Numbered from the stretch's first letter, positions 1 to 9,890 are shown. The stretch is DNA of 64,000 nucleotides from Variovorax sp. PAMC28562 (GCF_014303735.1 NZ_CP060296.1:507501-571500); one strand, 5' to 3'. Notes: generated by a model not told the origin, from the letters alone. Program-made: numbers and translations.

Positions 1-350
1 ATGACATGTTTACTTGAAACCCGTCAACCCCTGGGGCCTTTACCTTTTTCGACTTCTAAGAAAGTTCAATCAGAACTTTTATTTCCGTCGCATCCAGCGC
101 AGCCTTCGATTATGACGTGGTTTTCGCAGCCCCGTCAACTTCTGCAGCTTTTCTTTACCTGGCCCGCATTTCAGGTCACCCATCTGTCCGCCAAGACGCT
201 AAACAGATTGCGCCAGGCCATCGAGTATAAAAAATCTCGATGCTCGCGCAAGGAGGGCAGCACACAGAGGGCGAACTACAGCGTCGTTTCGAACTCTGCA
301 CCGCGTGCCGCAAGTGAAGAGACCGTCTCGCCTCCGATAATCCGTGCCAC
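1..350. other. Upstream region with no supported gene
   Basis: An open frame starts exactly at base 1 on the plus strand, but its composition does not look coding and it runs out of frame into the next gene. No convincing minus-strand gene was seen. The stretch is less GC-rich than the gene that follows, which fits an intergenic promoter region. No clear ribosome binding site precedes the start at 351. Confidence 0.5.
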
Positions 351-2252
351 ATGGCACTCATCACTCTCCTCGACGCACAACTCGCGTACGGTCACGTTCC
401 GCTGCTCGATCATGCGGACTTCTCTCTCCTTGAATCCGAACGAATCGGCCTGATCGGCCGCAATGGCACGGGCAAGTCTTCGCTCCTCAAGATCTTGGCC
501 GGCCTTGAAAAGCAAGACGACGGAACGCTGCAGCTCCAGCAGAACCTTCGCATCTCCTACGTCGCGCAGGAACCGTTACTGGACATGGATGCGGACGTCT
601 TCACAGCCGCGAGTGCCGGCCTCGCCGAAGTTATCGCAGTTCGAGACCTCTACCTATCAGGTGCGGACGGGCTGGATCTCGATGCGCTCCAGTCGAAGAT
701 CGAAGCTTTCGACGCCTGGAATTGGGAGCAGCGCGTAGAAGAAACGCTGCACCGGCTGCACTTGGACCGCAACGCCCGCGTCGGATCCCTTTCGGGCGGT
801 ACGCGCAAGCGGGTCGCCCTGGCACAAGCGCTGGTGGCATCACCCGACGTGTTGCTGCTGGACGAACCCACCAATCACCTTGACCTCGATTCAATCGAAT
901 GGCTTGAGCAGCTATTGATCGACTTCAAAGGCAGCGTCGTGACTATCACGCACGACCGCAGCTTTCTGAATCGTGTTGCCACTCGCATCATCGAGCTGGA
1001 CCGGGGCAAGCTTGGCTCTTATCCGGGCAATTTCGAGCAGTACCTCATACAGAAGGAGGAGCAACTCGCTCAGGAGGCGGTGATCAGCGCCAAGGCCGAC
1101 AAGCTGCTCGCTCAGGAAGAGATCTGGATTCGCAAAGGCGTGGAAGCACGCCGTACCCGAAGCCAGAGCCGCATCAGCCGACTCGAGGCGCTACGCGACA
1201 ACCGCACCGCGCGCCGCGATGTGCAGGGCAGCGTCAATATGGATGTTGCGTCAGGCCAGTCGAGCGGGAAGATCGTGGCCGAGCTCACAGAAGCCTCAAA
1301 GTCGTTCGGTCCCAAGACTGTCATCCGCAACTTTACCGGCACGATCCTGCGTGGCGACAAGGTGGGGCTGATGGGCCCAAACGGCGCCGGGAAGACCACT
1401 CTGCTCAAGCTGATCCTTGGCGAACTCGAGCCCGACAGCGGGAAGATTCGCCGTGGCACCAATTTGCAGGTCGCGTACTTCGACCAAATGCGCGACAAGC
1501 TCGATCTCGACGCCACGCTCGAGGATTTCATCAGCCCCGGCAGCGAGTGGATCGAAATCGGCAACCAGCGCAAGCACGTCAAAAGCTACCTGGCCGACTT
1601 CCTGTTCTCGCCGGCCCGCGGAAACTCACCCGTTCGATCGCTCAGCGGCGGTGAACGAAATCGCCTGCTCTTGGCGCGCCTGTTCGCGCGGCCAGCCAAC
1701 GTGCTGGTACTCGATGAGCCAACCAACGACCTGGACATCGACACGCTCGAACTGCTTGAAAGTCTGCTGCAGGACTACGACGGCACGGTCTTCCTCGTGA
1801 GCCACGATCGCACCTTCCTCGACAACGTCGTCACCAGCACGATCGCTTTCGAAGGCGACGGCCACTGGCGCGAGTACGAAGGCAGCGTCCGAGACTGGAT
1901 GATTCAGTCGAAGCGCGCACGAGAGATCGCTGAACAGCGCGCCGCAGCGGCGCCGCCCGCCGCGCCTGCCGCAGCGGCCGCTGCGCCGAAAACCGCAGCC
2001 GCACCGGCGCGCGTCGTCACACGCAAGAAGCTGAGCTACAAAGAACAGCGCGAACTGGAAGCGCTACCGACACAAATCACAGCGCTCGAGGACGAACAAA
2101 AGCGGATTGCAGAAATGCTGGCAGTCGACGGCGGCGCGATCTATTCGAGCGAAGCCTCGCGCGCAGCCGAACTGGGCGAGCGCCATTCGCAGATCGACGA
2201 AGAGTTGCTGGTCGCGCTCGAGCGCCAGGAAGAGCTCGGCACTACGCGTTAG
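351..2252 (+). CDS. uup: ABC-F family ATPase, Uup type
   Basis: This is a 633-residue soluble protein with two tandem ABC ATPase domains and no membrane segments, so it is an ABC-F protein rather than a transporter. The first domain has Walker A GRNGTGKSS, signature LSGGTRKR and Walker B LLLDEPTNHLD. The second has GPNGAGKTT, LSGGERNR and LVLDEPTNDLD. Between them is the charged helical linker expected of the family. An Ala/Pro-rich stretch leads to a C-terminal coiled coil rich in Glu and Arg, which is the hallmark of Uup over EttA or YheS. Family members act on ribosomes, and Uup is also linked to DNA structure and transposon excision. The ATG start gives the usual MALITLLDAQLAYG beginning. 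No strong Shine-Dalgarno sequence is visible. Confidence 0.95.
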   Translation: MALITLLDAQLAYGHVPLLDHADFSLLESERIGLIGRNGTGKSSLLKILAGLEKQDDGTLQLQQNLRISYVAQEPLLDMDADVFTAASAGLAEVIAVRDLYLSGADGLDLDALQSKIEAFDAWNWEQRVEETLHRLHLDRNARVGSLSGGTRKRVALAQALVASPDVLLLDEPTNHLDLDSIEWLEQLLIDFKGSVVTITHDRSFLNRVATRIIELDRGKLGSYPGNFEQYLIQKEEQLAQEAVISAKADKLLAQEEIWIRKGVEARRTRSQSRISRLEALRDNRTARRDVQGSVNMDVASGQSSGKIVAELTEASKSFGPKTVIRNFTGTILRGDKVGLMGPNGAGKTTLLKLILGELEPDSGKIRRGTNLQVAYFDQMRDKLDLDATLEDFISPGSEWIEIGNQRKHVKSYLADFLFSPARGNSPVRSLSGGERNRLLLARLFARPANVLVLDEPTNDLDIDTLELLESLLQDYDGTVFLVSHDRTFLDNVVTSTIAFEGDGHWREYEGSVRDWMIQSKRAREIAEQRAAAAPPAAPAAAAAAPKTAAAPARVVTRKKLSYKEQRELEALPTQITALEDEQKRIAEMLAVDGGAIYSSEASRAAELGERHSQIDEELLVALERQEELGTTR

Positions 2253-2256
2253 CAAT

Positions 2257-2310
2257 TGCGGGCGCCAAGCCCGCAGCGATTAGCCTGGGTTGTCCGACGC
2301 GTCAGCGTCG
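2257..2310. other. Two tandem hairpins after uup
   Basis: TGCGGGC (2257-2263) pairs with GCCCGCA (2269-2275), starting 5 bases after the uup stop. A second stem follows, CGACGC (2295-2300) with GCGTCG (2305-2310). Neither is followed by a T-run, so they are not classical intrinsic terminators. They could be a Rho-assisted terminator or mRNA 3' end protection between uup and the next gene. Confidence 0.45.
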
Positions 2311-2393
2311 GCGACTGCGCTATACAAACGCACCTCACATCACACCGCCTCAGCATGTCCTTGTCCAGTGCCCCGCAGCATCCGATCAAAACC

Positions 2394-4100
2394 ATGCAGC
2401 GCTGGTGTGCCGCAGTGGCTGCGGCGCTGCTCCTTTCGGCCTGCGCACAGTTGCCCAAGAATGTCGAACGGCCGGTGTCGAGTGCATTGGCATCGAAAGG
2501 GGATACCGCGCTTGCCATGCTGGTCCAGCGACGGCATGACGCCGCCTCGGCCCGGTTCGACTCCGGCTTCGTTTTACTCGACGGACCACAGGCGGCCTAC
2601 GGCAGTCGGCTCGCGCTGGTCGAATCTGCGCAAAAGACGCTCGACCTCCAGTACTACGCCATCCACGCCGATGCCAGCACCGGCCGGTTGCTCTCTGGTG
2701 TACGTGATGCGGCGGCACGTGGCGTACGCGTACGCATCCTGATCGACGACTTCCACAGCACCGGACGCGATGCGCTCGTGCTGCGTTTGGCCTTCGAGAA
2801 AAACATCGAGATGCGAATGTTCAACCCTTTGGCCGGCGACCGCGACTCAGCTCTTTCTCGCATGGCCAACTCGCTGGGAGAAGCGTCGCGGGTACAGCAG
2901 CGCATGCATAACAAGCTCTTCATCGCCGACAACGCCATGGGTGTGGCCGGTGGTCGCAATTTAGGCGACGCGTACTTCGGCAACTCCACCGTCGGCAACT
3001 TCGTCGACCTCGACGTGCTCGCAGCCGGTCCCATCGTGCGCGACTTGTCCAGGAGCTTCGACACCTACTGGAACAACGAGCGTTCCTATCCTGTCGAGTC
3101 GTTGGTGTCGCAAGCGGAGCTCGCCCAAATTCGGGAGCGCTCCCGCGATGCCACCGCCGCGGCGCGCGAGGGAGCCAGCGCAACAGCATCAACCTCGCCC
3201 GCAACACGCACCGACGACGGTCCGACGCCCGAACAACGCTCGCACGCATGGGACGAAAAGCCAATCGACCTCGCAACCGCCGCTTTCGTCTGGGCGCCCG
3301 CCGTCGTACTGGCAGACCAGCCTGGCAAGATTCCGCCGGACAACAGTAGCCCCAACGCCGGCGACGGGCGGGCGCCGGCCCTGGTCATCAGCCAGCAGAA
3401 CGGCACGCAAAATTCCCCGGCCAACCGGGCCCTCGATGCGGCTGCAGACCTTGCCGCCGGAAGCGACACCGTCGTCGAAGGTTTGCTCCAGCTGATCGGC
3501 CAGTCGCGCCGCGATCTGTTGATCATCTCGCCGTATTTCGTGCCGGGCGACGATATGAAGCAGGCGTTTGCCGCGGCGCGGGCGCGCGGCGTGCGCGTTC
3601 GCGTGCTCACCAATTCACTCGCGTCCAACGATGCGCCTGTCGCCCACGTCGGCTACGCGCGGCATCGCGAAGAAATGCTGGCGATGGGCGTCGAGCTGTA
3701 TGAGTTGCGAAGCGGACGGGCAGACTTCGGCAGCGCCTTCGGCGCGTCCGGTGCAAGCGTGACCGGCGCGTCCAAAGCCATGTTGCATTCCAAAGTGCTG
3801 GTGCTGGACGGTCGCTTGCTGGTGGTCGGCTCCATGAATCTCGACCTGCGCTCACAGCTGCAAAACACCGAAGTGGCATTGCTCATTCGCAGCGACGAGC
3901 TTTCACGCATCGCCACGAGACAGATCGAGGCTGCGCTGCACGAAGGGGCCTGGCACGTCGAACTCACTGACGGCAAGCTCATCTGGCGCGCGCCGACGGG
4001 TAGCGGTTTGCAGGACACGACGACCGAGCCAGATGCCAGCGCCAGCCTGCGTTTACTGCTCAAGCTCTTCGGCCCGCTGGCGCCCGACAAGCTGCTCTGA
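2394..4100 (+). CDS. Phospholipase D-family lipoprotein (cardiolipin synthase-like)
   Basis: From the chosen ATG this is a 568-residue protein starting MQRWCAAVAAALLLSAC, a lipoprotein signal with lipobox LSAC. It is therefore probably anchored in an envelope membrane. It carries two HKD catalytic motifs: HNKLFIADNAMGVAGG in the first half and HSKVLVLDGRLLVVGS near the end, the latter followed by MNLD. Two HKD motifs are the signature of the phospholipase D/cardiolipin synthase superfamily, which does phosphatidyl transfer or phosphodiester hydrolysis. A low-complexity segment of about 100 residues (Ala, Thr, Pro-rich) separates the two halves. An in-frame ATG at 2355 would add 13 residues, but it weakens the signal peptide. 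The exact substrate cannot be read from sequence. Confidence 0.85.
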   Translation: MQRWCAAVAAALLLSACAQLPKNVERPVSSALASKGDTALAMLVQRRHDAASARFDSGFVLLDGPQAAYGSRLALVESAQKTLDLQYYAIHADASTGRLLSGVRDAAARGVRVRILIDDFHSTGRDALVLRLAFEKNIEMRMFNPLAGDRDSALSRMANSLGEASRVQQRMHNKLFIADNAMGVAGGRNLGDAYFGNSTVGNFVDLDVLAAGPIVRDLSRSFDTYWNNERSYPVESLVSQAELAQIRERSRDATAAAREGASATASTSPATRTDDGPTPEQRSHAWDEKPIDLATAAFVWAPAVVLADQPGKIPPDNSSPNAGDGRAPALVISQQNGTQNSPANRALDAAADLAAGSDTVVEGLLQLIGQSRRDLLIISPYFVPGDDMKQAFAAARARGVRVRVLTNSLASNDAPVAHVGYARHREEMLAMGVELYELRSGRADFGSAFGASGASVTGASKAMLHSKVLVLDGRLLVVGSMNLDLRSQLQNTEVALLIRSDELSRIATRQIEAALHEGAWHVELTDGKLIWRAPTGSGLQDTTTEPDASASLRLLLKLFGPLAPDKLL

Positions 4101-4207
4101 GCAGCCGGTGGGCAGCGAGCGGACGGCGAGGTTGGTGGTCGATTGGCTGAGTCGACTCGGCCAAACGGCCTGTTGTCCGCCCATGGGCGAGACCGGATGA
4201 TCGCTCG

Positions 4208-5509
4208 ATGAAATCTTCCGCATTGGTCTTTGCGATGATCGCCAGACCGCTCGCCATGCTTGCCCTCGTGACCCTGACCGCATGCGGCACGCAGCAACCT
4301 GCCGCTTCCGCTTCGCCACCCGCTGCTGCAGCGGCGACAGCATCTGCGCAAACCAGCGACAGACCGCCATCGCCGGCCGCGGTCACTGCGGCACCACCCC
4401 CGCCACCCATCATGGCGTTCGACGACGCCGTAACCTTTGCCGCCACCAACCTCTTCGGCAAGGCGGTGTTGCCGGACGGCGCCCGCAGGTTGCCGCTGGT
4501 GATCGACCCGCTGATCGACGGCAACACCGGTGCCCAGTCTGTGTCGACCCAAGCAATGGAGCAACGCATCGGCGCGATGCTGCGCGCGAACTTTCCGCGC
4601 TACGACCTGCAGCCTTTCACGACCACGGCATTGACGCGTTCACCGCTGCTTTTCATCGGCACGGTGACGGCTGTCGACAAGGCCGGCAGCAATGCGCCGG
4701 GGCCGCGCGAGTGGTACCGCGTGTGCCTTGCGCTGATCGACTTGCAGAGTGGCAAGATCGTGTCGAAAGGGCTGGGGCGCGCCCGCCCCGACAGCGTGGA
4801 CTCCACGCCCATCGCGTTCTATCAGGACAGTCCGGCGTGGGTTCCCGATGGCGCCACCGACGGCTACGTGAAGACCTGTCAGGGCACCAAGGTCGGCGAT
4901 CCGATCAACCCGGCGTACTGGGACAAGATCGTTGCCGCCGCCATGATCAACGACGCGATGAACAGCTACAACGCGGGCCGCTATGAAGACGCACTCGACC
5001 TGTATCGCGGCATTGCGCGCTCGGGCGGCGGCGACCAGCTGCGTGTTTACAACGGCGTCTATCTGTCCAGTCTCAAGCTCGGCCGCAAGGACGATGCAGC
5101 GCAGGCCTTCGGCAAGATCGTCGACTACGGCATCGCGCAAAAACGAATTGCGATGAAGTTTTTGTTCAGGCCCGGCTCGACGCTGTTCGTGAATGATCAA
5201 CAGATCAACACGCAGTACCAGGTCTGGCTGAAGCAGATCGGTGCGCGCACCGGAACAGCCAACGCCTGCATGGAAGTGTCGGGCCATACCAGCCGCACCG
5301 GGCCAGAACCGTTGAACGATCGATTGTCATTGGTGCGGGCGCAATACATCACTCAACGCCTCGATAACGGTCTGCCCGGAACGGCCAGGCGAACCGTCGC
5401 CGTTGGCAAGGGCTCGCGTGAGCCGATCTCCGGACTCGGCACCGACGACGCGCGCGACGCGCTCGACCGGCGCGTGGAGTTCAAGGTGATCGCCTGCCCG
5501 ACGACCTGA
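4208..5509 (+). CDS. OmpA-like lipoprotein, paralogue of the gene at 41375
   Basis: This 433-residue protein starts with a lipoprotein signal (lipobox LTAC) followed by an Ala/Pro-rich spacer. The middle has a TPR-like stretch (SYNAGRYEDALDLYRGIARS). The last 110 residues form an OmpA/Pal-type peptidoglycan-binding domain ending in ALDRRVEFKVIAC. The usual GHTD of the loop is GHTS here, so the Asp that binds diaminopimelate looks replaced, while the later Arg is kept. The protein at 41375-42613 matches it along its whole length. It follows the phospholipase D lipoprotein by about 100 bases and may be co-transcribed with it. Exact function is unknown; an outer-membrane, peptidoglycan-associated role is inferred. 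Confidence 0.8.
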   Translation: MKSSALVFAMIARPLAMLALVTLTACGTQQPAASASPPAAAAATASAQTSDRPPSPAAVTAAPPPPPIMAFDDAVTFAATNLFGKAVLPDGARRLPLVIDPLIDGNTGAQSVSTQAMEQRIGAMLRANFPRYDLQPFTTTALTRSPLLFIGTVTAVDKAGSNAPGPREWYRVCLALIDLQSGKIVSKGLGRARPDSVDSTPIAFYQDSPAWVPDGATDGYVKTCQGTKVGDPINPAYWDKIVAAAMINDAMNSYNAGRYEDALDLYRGIARSGGGDQLRVYNGVYLSSLKLGRKDDAAQAFGKIVDYGIAQKRIAMKFLFRPGSTLFVNDQQINTQYQVWLKQIGARTGTANACMEVSGHTSRTGPEPLNDRLSLVRAQYITQRLDNGLPGTARRTVAVGKGSREPISGLGTDDARDALDRRVEFKVIACPTT

Positions 5510-5538
5510 GCGCTGAACGCCGCAGCCAGCCCATCACA

Positions 5539-6963
5539 TCACATCAAATCGCGAACCCGGGAAAAAGTCTTCCAGAACGTCGCGTCCTGCGCGGTCGCAA
5601 AGTTGATGCGCATCAGCGTCGATGGCGGCCGCCTTGCATGGAACAACGAACCCGGCGCCAGCAGATAGCCTTCGTCGAGCATGCGCTGCGTGAGCGCATC
5701 GGTGTCTACGCCGGTATCCACCCAACCGAACAAACCCGCCGGCTCCGACACGAAGCTGCAGTCGTGCGCCAGCGCGAGCTTGACGCTGCGGGCACGCGCA
5801 CCGTCGAGCCGAAGGCGGATGCGGTCGGCGTGCCGGCGCAACTGCCCCTGGTCGATGCACCACGCCAGCGCCCGCTCGAACAACGCGGGCGTCGTGAGAG
5901 TCGTGAGCAGTTTGGTTTCGAGCAAGCGGCTGAACACATCGGGAGGCGCCGCCAGAAAACCGATGCGCCAGTTGGGCGCCAGAATCTTCGCGAAGCCGCT
6001 CACGTAGATCGTGCGCTGCAGCCCGTCGAGCGCGCTCAAGCGCGTCGCATGTTCGGGCGCGAGGTGGCTATAGGTGTCGTCTTCGACGATATGAAAGTCG
6101 TGCTGATTCGCAAGCTTCAGCACACGGTGCGCGCTGCCCGGCGTCAGGCTGTAGCCGGTCGGGTTGTGCAGCACGCTCACGCTGACAAAAAGCTTCGGCT
6201 GATGCGCTTCGCAATACCGCGCCATCACTTCGAGATCGGGCCCATCGGCACGGCGCGGCACCGGCAGGATGCGCATGCCGAGCGATTCCAACCGTGCAAA
6301 TTCAATTGCCCAACCCGGCTCTTCGACCATCACAGGATCGCCCGCACGCAGCAGCGTGCGGCTCACGATGTCCAGCGCGTGCGTGGCGCCGATGGTCGTG
6401 ATGATCTGGTCGGGCGACGCCGGCACGTTGATGCTGGCGAGTTTTTGCGAAAGGCTGCGCCGCAGCGCAGAGTCGCCAGCCGGCTCGCCGTACTGCAAAG
6501 ACAACTCTTGCAACGCGCTCGTACTGGTCAACCGCCGCACCGAGGCCGGCATGAAGGTCGACTCCATCCAGTCCGGCGGAAAAACGCCCATGCCCGGTTG
6601 CGGCTTGTCGCTCTGCCGATGGAACATGCCGCGAATCAACGAGCTAGCGTCGGCCGGCACACCGGAAATAAGCAACGGCTTCAGCACAGCGCTGGCCTCC
6701 CCGGCCGCACGGGCGTCCTGCGATTGCGTCGGCGCTGAATCGCGCACGTAGAAGCCGCGCTGCTTGCGGGCCTCCACCAGGCCTTGCGCCAGCAACTGGT
6801 CGTACGCCGCCACCACGGTGTGCGGGCTCACGCCTTGCTGCCGCGCGCATTCGCGCACCGAGGGCAAGCGCGCGCCTGGCGCCAGCAGCCGGTTTCGGAT
6901 GCGCTCGGCAAAGCGTCCGGCGAGCTGTTCGGTGAGCGATTGGGTCGAAGTACGTGTCAGCAT
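5539..6963 (-). CDS. MocR/GntR-type regulator with aminotransferase domain
   Basis: A 474-residue fusion. The N-terminal 75 residues are a GntR winged helix (LPSVRECARQQGVSPHTV). The rest is a fold-type I PLP aminotransferase domain. The pyridoxal-binding lysine should be the one in SGFAKILAPNWRIGF, and the PLP-phosphate Arg follows it. MocR proteins sense amino acids or PLP adducts and regulate nearby genes. It is transcribed away from a co-directional cluster of amino-acid exporters and PLP enzymes, so it is the probable regulator of that cluster. The intergenic space between it and the first exporter holds an inverted repeat. Confidence 0.9.
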   Translation of the reverse strand: MLTRTSTQSLTEQLAGRFAERIRNRLLAPGARLPSVRECARQQGVSPHTVVAAYDQLLAQGLVEARKQRGFYVRDSAPTQSQDARAAGEASAVLKPLLISGVPADASSLIRGMFHRQSDKPQPGMGVFPPDWMESTFMPASVRRLTSTSALQELSLQYGEPAGDSALRRSLSQKLASINVPASPDQIITTIGATHALDIVSRTLLRAGDPVMVEEPGWAIEFARLESLGMRILPVPRRADGPDLEVMARYCEAHQPKLFVSVSVLHNPTGYSLTPGSAHRVLKLANQHDFHIVEDDTYSHLAPEHATRLSALDGLQRTIYVSGFAKILAPNWRIGFLAAPPDVFSRLLETKLLTTLTTPALFERALAWCIDQGQLRRHADRIRLRLDGARARSVKLALAHDCSFVSEPAGLFGWVDTGVDTDALTQRMLDEGYLLAPGSLFHARRPPSTLMRINFATAQDATFWKTFSRVRDLM

Positions 6964-7082
6964 GCGTGTCCGTCTGTGCCCCGTTTTTCACCTCTGTACC
7001 GAAGGGCCGGCCAATACAGACGAGATCCTTGTCCGACGATCTGTGTCGGTACTGTAATGGTCAAGAGTTTAGAGTCTGTTCC
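6964..7082. promoter_or_regulatory. Divergent promoter region, MocR to LysE cluster
   Basis: These 119 bases separate two divergent starts. GTACCGA (6996-7002) and TCGGTAC (7046-7052) form a perfect 7-bp inverted repeat with wide spacing. A second pair, ACAGA (7016-7020) and TCTGT, lies inside it. This is a candidate site for the MocR regulator; binding is inferred. Confidence 0.4.
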
Positions 7083-7682
7083 ATGGACTGGCAAGAATTC
7101 ACCGCGCTGATGGTGTTGGCTACGGCGATGAGTTTTTCGCCGGGGCCGAACACGACGCTGTCGACCGCGCTCGCGGCCAACGGTGGTCTGAAGCGCGCGA
7201 TGCGTTTCATCGTCGCCGTGCCCGTGGGCTGGACTTTGTTGCTGGTGCTCTGCGCTGCCGGCATCGGTTCACTGGTGGTTGCGGTGCCCGCGCTGCGCCT
7301 GGTCATCAAGGCACTCGGCATCGCTTACTTGCTGTGGTTCGCCTGGAAGCTGAGCCGCAGCGCAACGCTCGGCAGCGCCGATGAGGCGCAGCTGTCGGTC
7401 GGCTTCGTCCAGGGCGTGATGCTGCAGTTCATCAACATCAAGGCCTGGTTGCTGGCACTCACGCTGGTGGCGGGCTGGATCGCCGGGCAGCCCGATGCGC
7501 TGGGTCGCTTCGCCATCGTCGCGCCAGTCATGCTGTTTTATGCATTCGCGAGCAACCTGGCCTATGCGGTGGTCGGTGCCGTGCTGCGCACCTGGCTTAC
7601 CGAAGGAAAGCGCCTGTTGTGGTTCAACCGCGGCATGGCCGCCGTGCTGGTGCTCACGGCCTGGTGGATGGTGGGCGTATGA
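7083..7682 (+). CDS. LysE/RhtB family amino-acid exporter
   Basis: This 199-residue membrane protein begins MDWQEFTALMVLATAMSFSPGPNTT. The SPGPN motif in the first helix is characteristic of LysE/RhtB exporters, and five to six hydrophobic helices follow. Such proteins export amino acids or homoserine lactones using the proton gradient. The reading frame is open further upstream, but the ATG at 7083 gives the family start. Its stop overlaps the ATG of the next transporter (ATGA at 7679-7682), which argues for translational coupling. It is the first gene of the MocR-controlled run. Confidence 0.88.
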   Translation: MDWQEFTALMVLATAMSFSPGPNTTLSTALAANGGLKRAMRFIVAVPVGWTLLLVLCAAGIGSLVVAVPALRLVIKALGIAYLLWFAWKLSRSATLGSADEAQLSVGFVQGVMLQFINIKAWLLALTLVAGWIAGQPDALGRFAIVAPVMLFYAFASNLAYAVVGAVLRTWLTEGKRLLWFNRGMAAVLVLTAWWMVGV

Positions 7683-8629
7683 AGGGCTTGCAGCTCAAGG
7701 ACGAAACGCTGGGCATGTGGCTCGGCGTATTAGGCGTCGCCATCTTCGCCGTCACGTTGCCGATGACGCGGCTGGCGACGGGTACGCAGGCAGCGCCGCA
7801 GCTGTCGCCGTGGTTCGTCACCGTCGGCCGCGCGGCGCTGGCCGGCGCGCTCTCCGTCGTTTTCTTGCTGGCGACGCGATCGCCGCGGCCGCAACGTCAT
7901 CAATGGAAGCCGCTCGGCATCGCCGTGCTTGGCAACGCGGTCGGCTATCCCTTGTTGCTCGGGTATGCGTTGCGCGTCGTCACCGCGAGCCATGCGGCTG
8001 TCATCACTGCGCTGCTGCCGCTTGTCACCGCCGCCGTTGCAGCTTGGGTGTTGCATCAGCGCGCGCGGCTCGGCTTCTGGGTGTGCGCCGTGGTCGGCAG
8101 CCTGCTCGTTGTCGCGTTTTCGATGCTGCGCGCCAGCAGGCACGGCGGCGGGTTCGGTTTCGAATGGGCCGACCTGTTGCTGGTCGGCGCGGTGATCGCG
8201 GCGTCGTTCGGCTATATCTACGGCGCGCAGGTCACGCCGTCGCTCGGTGCCGAGCGCGTGATCTGCTGGGTCTGCGTGATGGCGTTGCCCTTCACCTTGC
8301 CGGCGACGCTCGTCTTGTGGCCGGCACAAGTCGTCGCGGTTTCGGCGTGGGTCGGCTTCGTCTACGTCGGCGTGTTCTCGATGTGGATGGGCTTCTTCGC
8401 CTGGTATCGGGGCCTGGCGCTCGGCGGTGCACTGCGCGTGAGCCAGGCCCAACTGTTGCAACCGTTTCTGTCGATCCTCGCGTCGATCCCGCTGCTGGGC
8501 GAACCGCTCGACGTCGTCACACTGGGCTTCGCGGTCGCAGTGGTCGCGACCGTGGTCATCGGCAAGAAGCTGTCGCAGCCGCGCGCGATGCCGACGGTTG
8601 CCACCCCCGCGATCGACACGCTCCGTTGA
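7679..8629 (+). CDS. EamA/DMT family transporter
   Basis: A 316-residue protein with about ten hydrophobic helices arranged as two EamA repeats. An example is the C-terminal block GFFAWYRGLALGGALRVSQAQ followed by PFLSILASIPLLGE. DMT transporters move small metabolites, often exporting amino acids. The ATG lies inside the stop of the preceding LysE gene (4-base overlap), so the two are coupled. The substrate is unknown. The neighbourhood suggests amino acids or related amines. Confidence 0.87.
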   Translation: MKGLQLKDETLGMWLGVLGVAIFAVTLPMTRLATGTQAAPQLSPWFVTVGRAALAGALSVVFLLATRSPRPQRHQWKPLGIAVLGNAVGYPLLLGYALRVVTASHAAVITALLPLVTAAVAAWVLHQRARLGFWVCAVVGSLLVVAFSMLRASRHGGGFGFEWADLLLVGAVIAASFGYIYGAQVTPSLGAERVICWVCVMALPFTLPATLVLWPAQVVAVSAWVGFVYVGVFSMWMGFFAWYRGLALGGALRVSQAQLLQPFLSILASIPLLGEPLDVVTLGFAVAVVATVVIGKKLSQPRAMPTVATPAIDTLR

Positions 8630-8681
8630 AAATCGACCGCTACCAAAAATCACCCGCTCATCAGGCAATCAAGGAAAAAGC

Positions 8682-9890
8682 ATGAACTGGAAAATGGCCG
8701 CACGAGCCGAAAAGATGAATCCCTCGGTGTTGCGGGAAATTCTGAAGGTCGCCGAACAGCCCGGCATCATCAGCCTGGCGGGCGGCCTGCCCTCACCCAA
8801 GACCTTTCCCATCCAAGAGTTCGCCGACGCATGTGCCGAAGTGCTGCACACCGATGGTCAGGCAGCCTTGCAGTACGCGGCGAGTGAAGGCTATGGGCCG
8901 CTGCGGCAAGCTGTTGCCGACATGCTGCCGTGGAACGTCGATCCTTCGCTGGTGCTCATCACCACCGGCTCGCAGCAAGGACTCGACCTGGTCGCCAAGG
9001 TGCTGATCGATCCGGGCAGCAAGGTGCTTGTCGAAACCCCGACCTATCTTGGCGCGCTGCAGGCTTTCGGCCCGATGGAGCCGGTGCCGGTGAGCGTGGC
9101 GAGCGACAACGACGGCGTGCTTGTCGACGACCTGTTGGCCAAGGCCAAAGACGCGCGCTTTGTCTATCTGCTTCCCAACTTCCAGAACCCGACCGGCCGC
9201 ACCTGGACCGAGGCGCGGCGCGCCGCCGTCTCGGCCGCCGCAGCCAAGGCAGGCCTGCCCATCGTCGAAGACAACCCCTACGGCGACCTGTGGTTCGACG
9301 CACCGCCGCCGCTCTCGCTCACCTCGCGCAACCCGGAAGGCTGCATCTACCTCGGCTCTTTCTCCAAGGTATTGGCACCGGGACTCCGCCTGGGCTTCCT
9401 GGTCGCGCCCAAAGCGATCTACCCCAAGCTGTTGCAGGCCAAGCAGGCGGTCGATCTACACACACCGATCTTCACGCAGCGCATGGTGTCGTCGGTCATG
9501 AAAGACAACTTTCTGGACCGCCACGTGCCGACGATCCGCGCCCTGTACAAGCGCCAGCGCGACGCGATGATCGCTGCCCTGCGCCGCGAGATGAAGGGAC
9601 TCGACGTCGAGTTCAACACGCCGGTCGGCGGCATGTTCCTGTGGGCGCGCATGCCCGAAGGCATCGACACCGTGGCGCTGTTGCCCAAGGCGGTGGCGCG
9701 AGGGGTGGCTTTTGTGCCGGGTGCGCCTTTCTTCGCTGGAGAAGGCGATCCGCGCACGTTGCGACTGTCGTTCGTGACGGCCAGCGTCGAAGAAATCGAC
9801 ATCGCCATCGCCGCGCTGGCCGCCACGTTGCGCGAACAGTTGGCGCACAACGCCGCGGCCGAGGTCGAGCGCGAGCTGGCCTCGACCTGA
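8682..9890 (+). CDS. PLP-dependent aminotransferase (2-aminoadipate type)
   Basis: A 402-residue fold-type I aminotransferase without a DNA-binding domain, unlike the MocR protein nearby. Family motifs are ISLAGGLPSPKTFP at the N-terminus, NFQNPTGRTW in the PLP pocket, and GSFSKVLAPGLRLGF with the Schiff-base lysine. Relatives include LysN-type 2-aminoadipate and aromatic or branched-chain aminotransferases. The open frame extends 84 bases upstream, but the ATG at 8682 gives the expected MNWKMAARAEKM start. Within the cluster it probably deaminates the amino acid sensed by the MocR regulator. Confidence 0.88.
   Translation: MNWKMAARAEKMNPSVLREILKVAEQPGIISLAGGLPSPKTFPIQEFADACAEVLHTDGQAALQYAASEGYGPLRQAVADMLPWNVDPSLVLITTGSQQGLDLVAKVLIDPGSKVLVETPTYLGALQAFGPMEPVPVSVASDNDGVLVDDLLAKAKDARFVYLLPNFQNPTGRTWTEARRAAVSAAAAKAGLPIVEDNPYGDLWFDAPPPLSLTSRNPEGCIYLGSFSKVLAPGLRLGFLVAPKAIYPKLLQAKQAVDLHTPIFTQRMVSSVMKDNFLDRHVPTIRALYKRQRDAMIAALRREMKGLDVEFNTPVGGMFLWARMPEGIDTVALLPKAVARGVAFVPGAPFFAGEGDPRTLRLSFVTASVEEIDIAIAALAATLREQLAHNAAAEVERELAST

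Noticed and set aside
1-453. Open frame starting at base 1
   Set aside because: It overlaps the uup gene in another frame, has no ribosome site, and lacks a coding-like composition.
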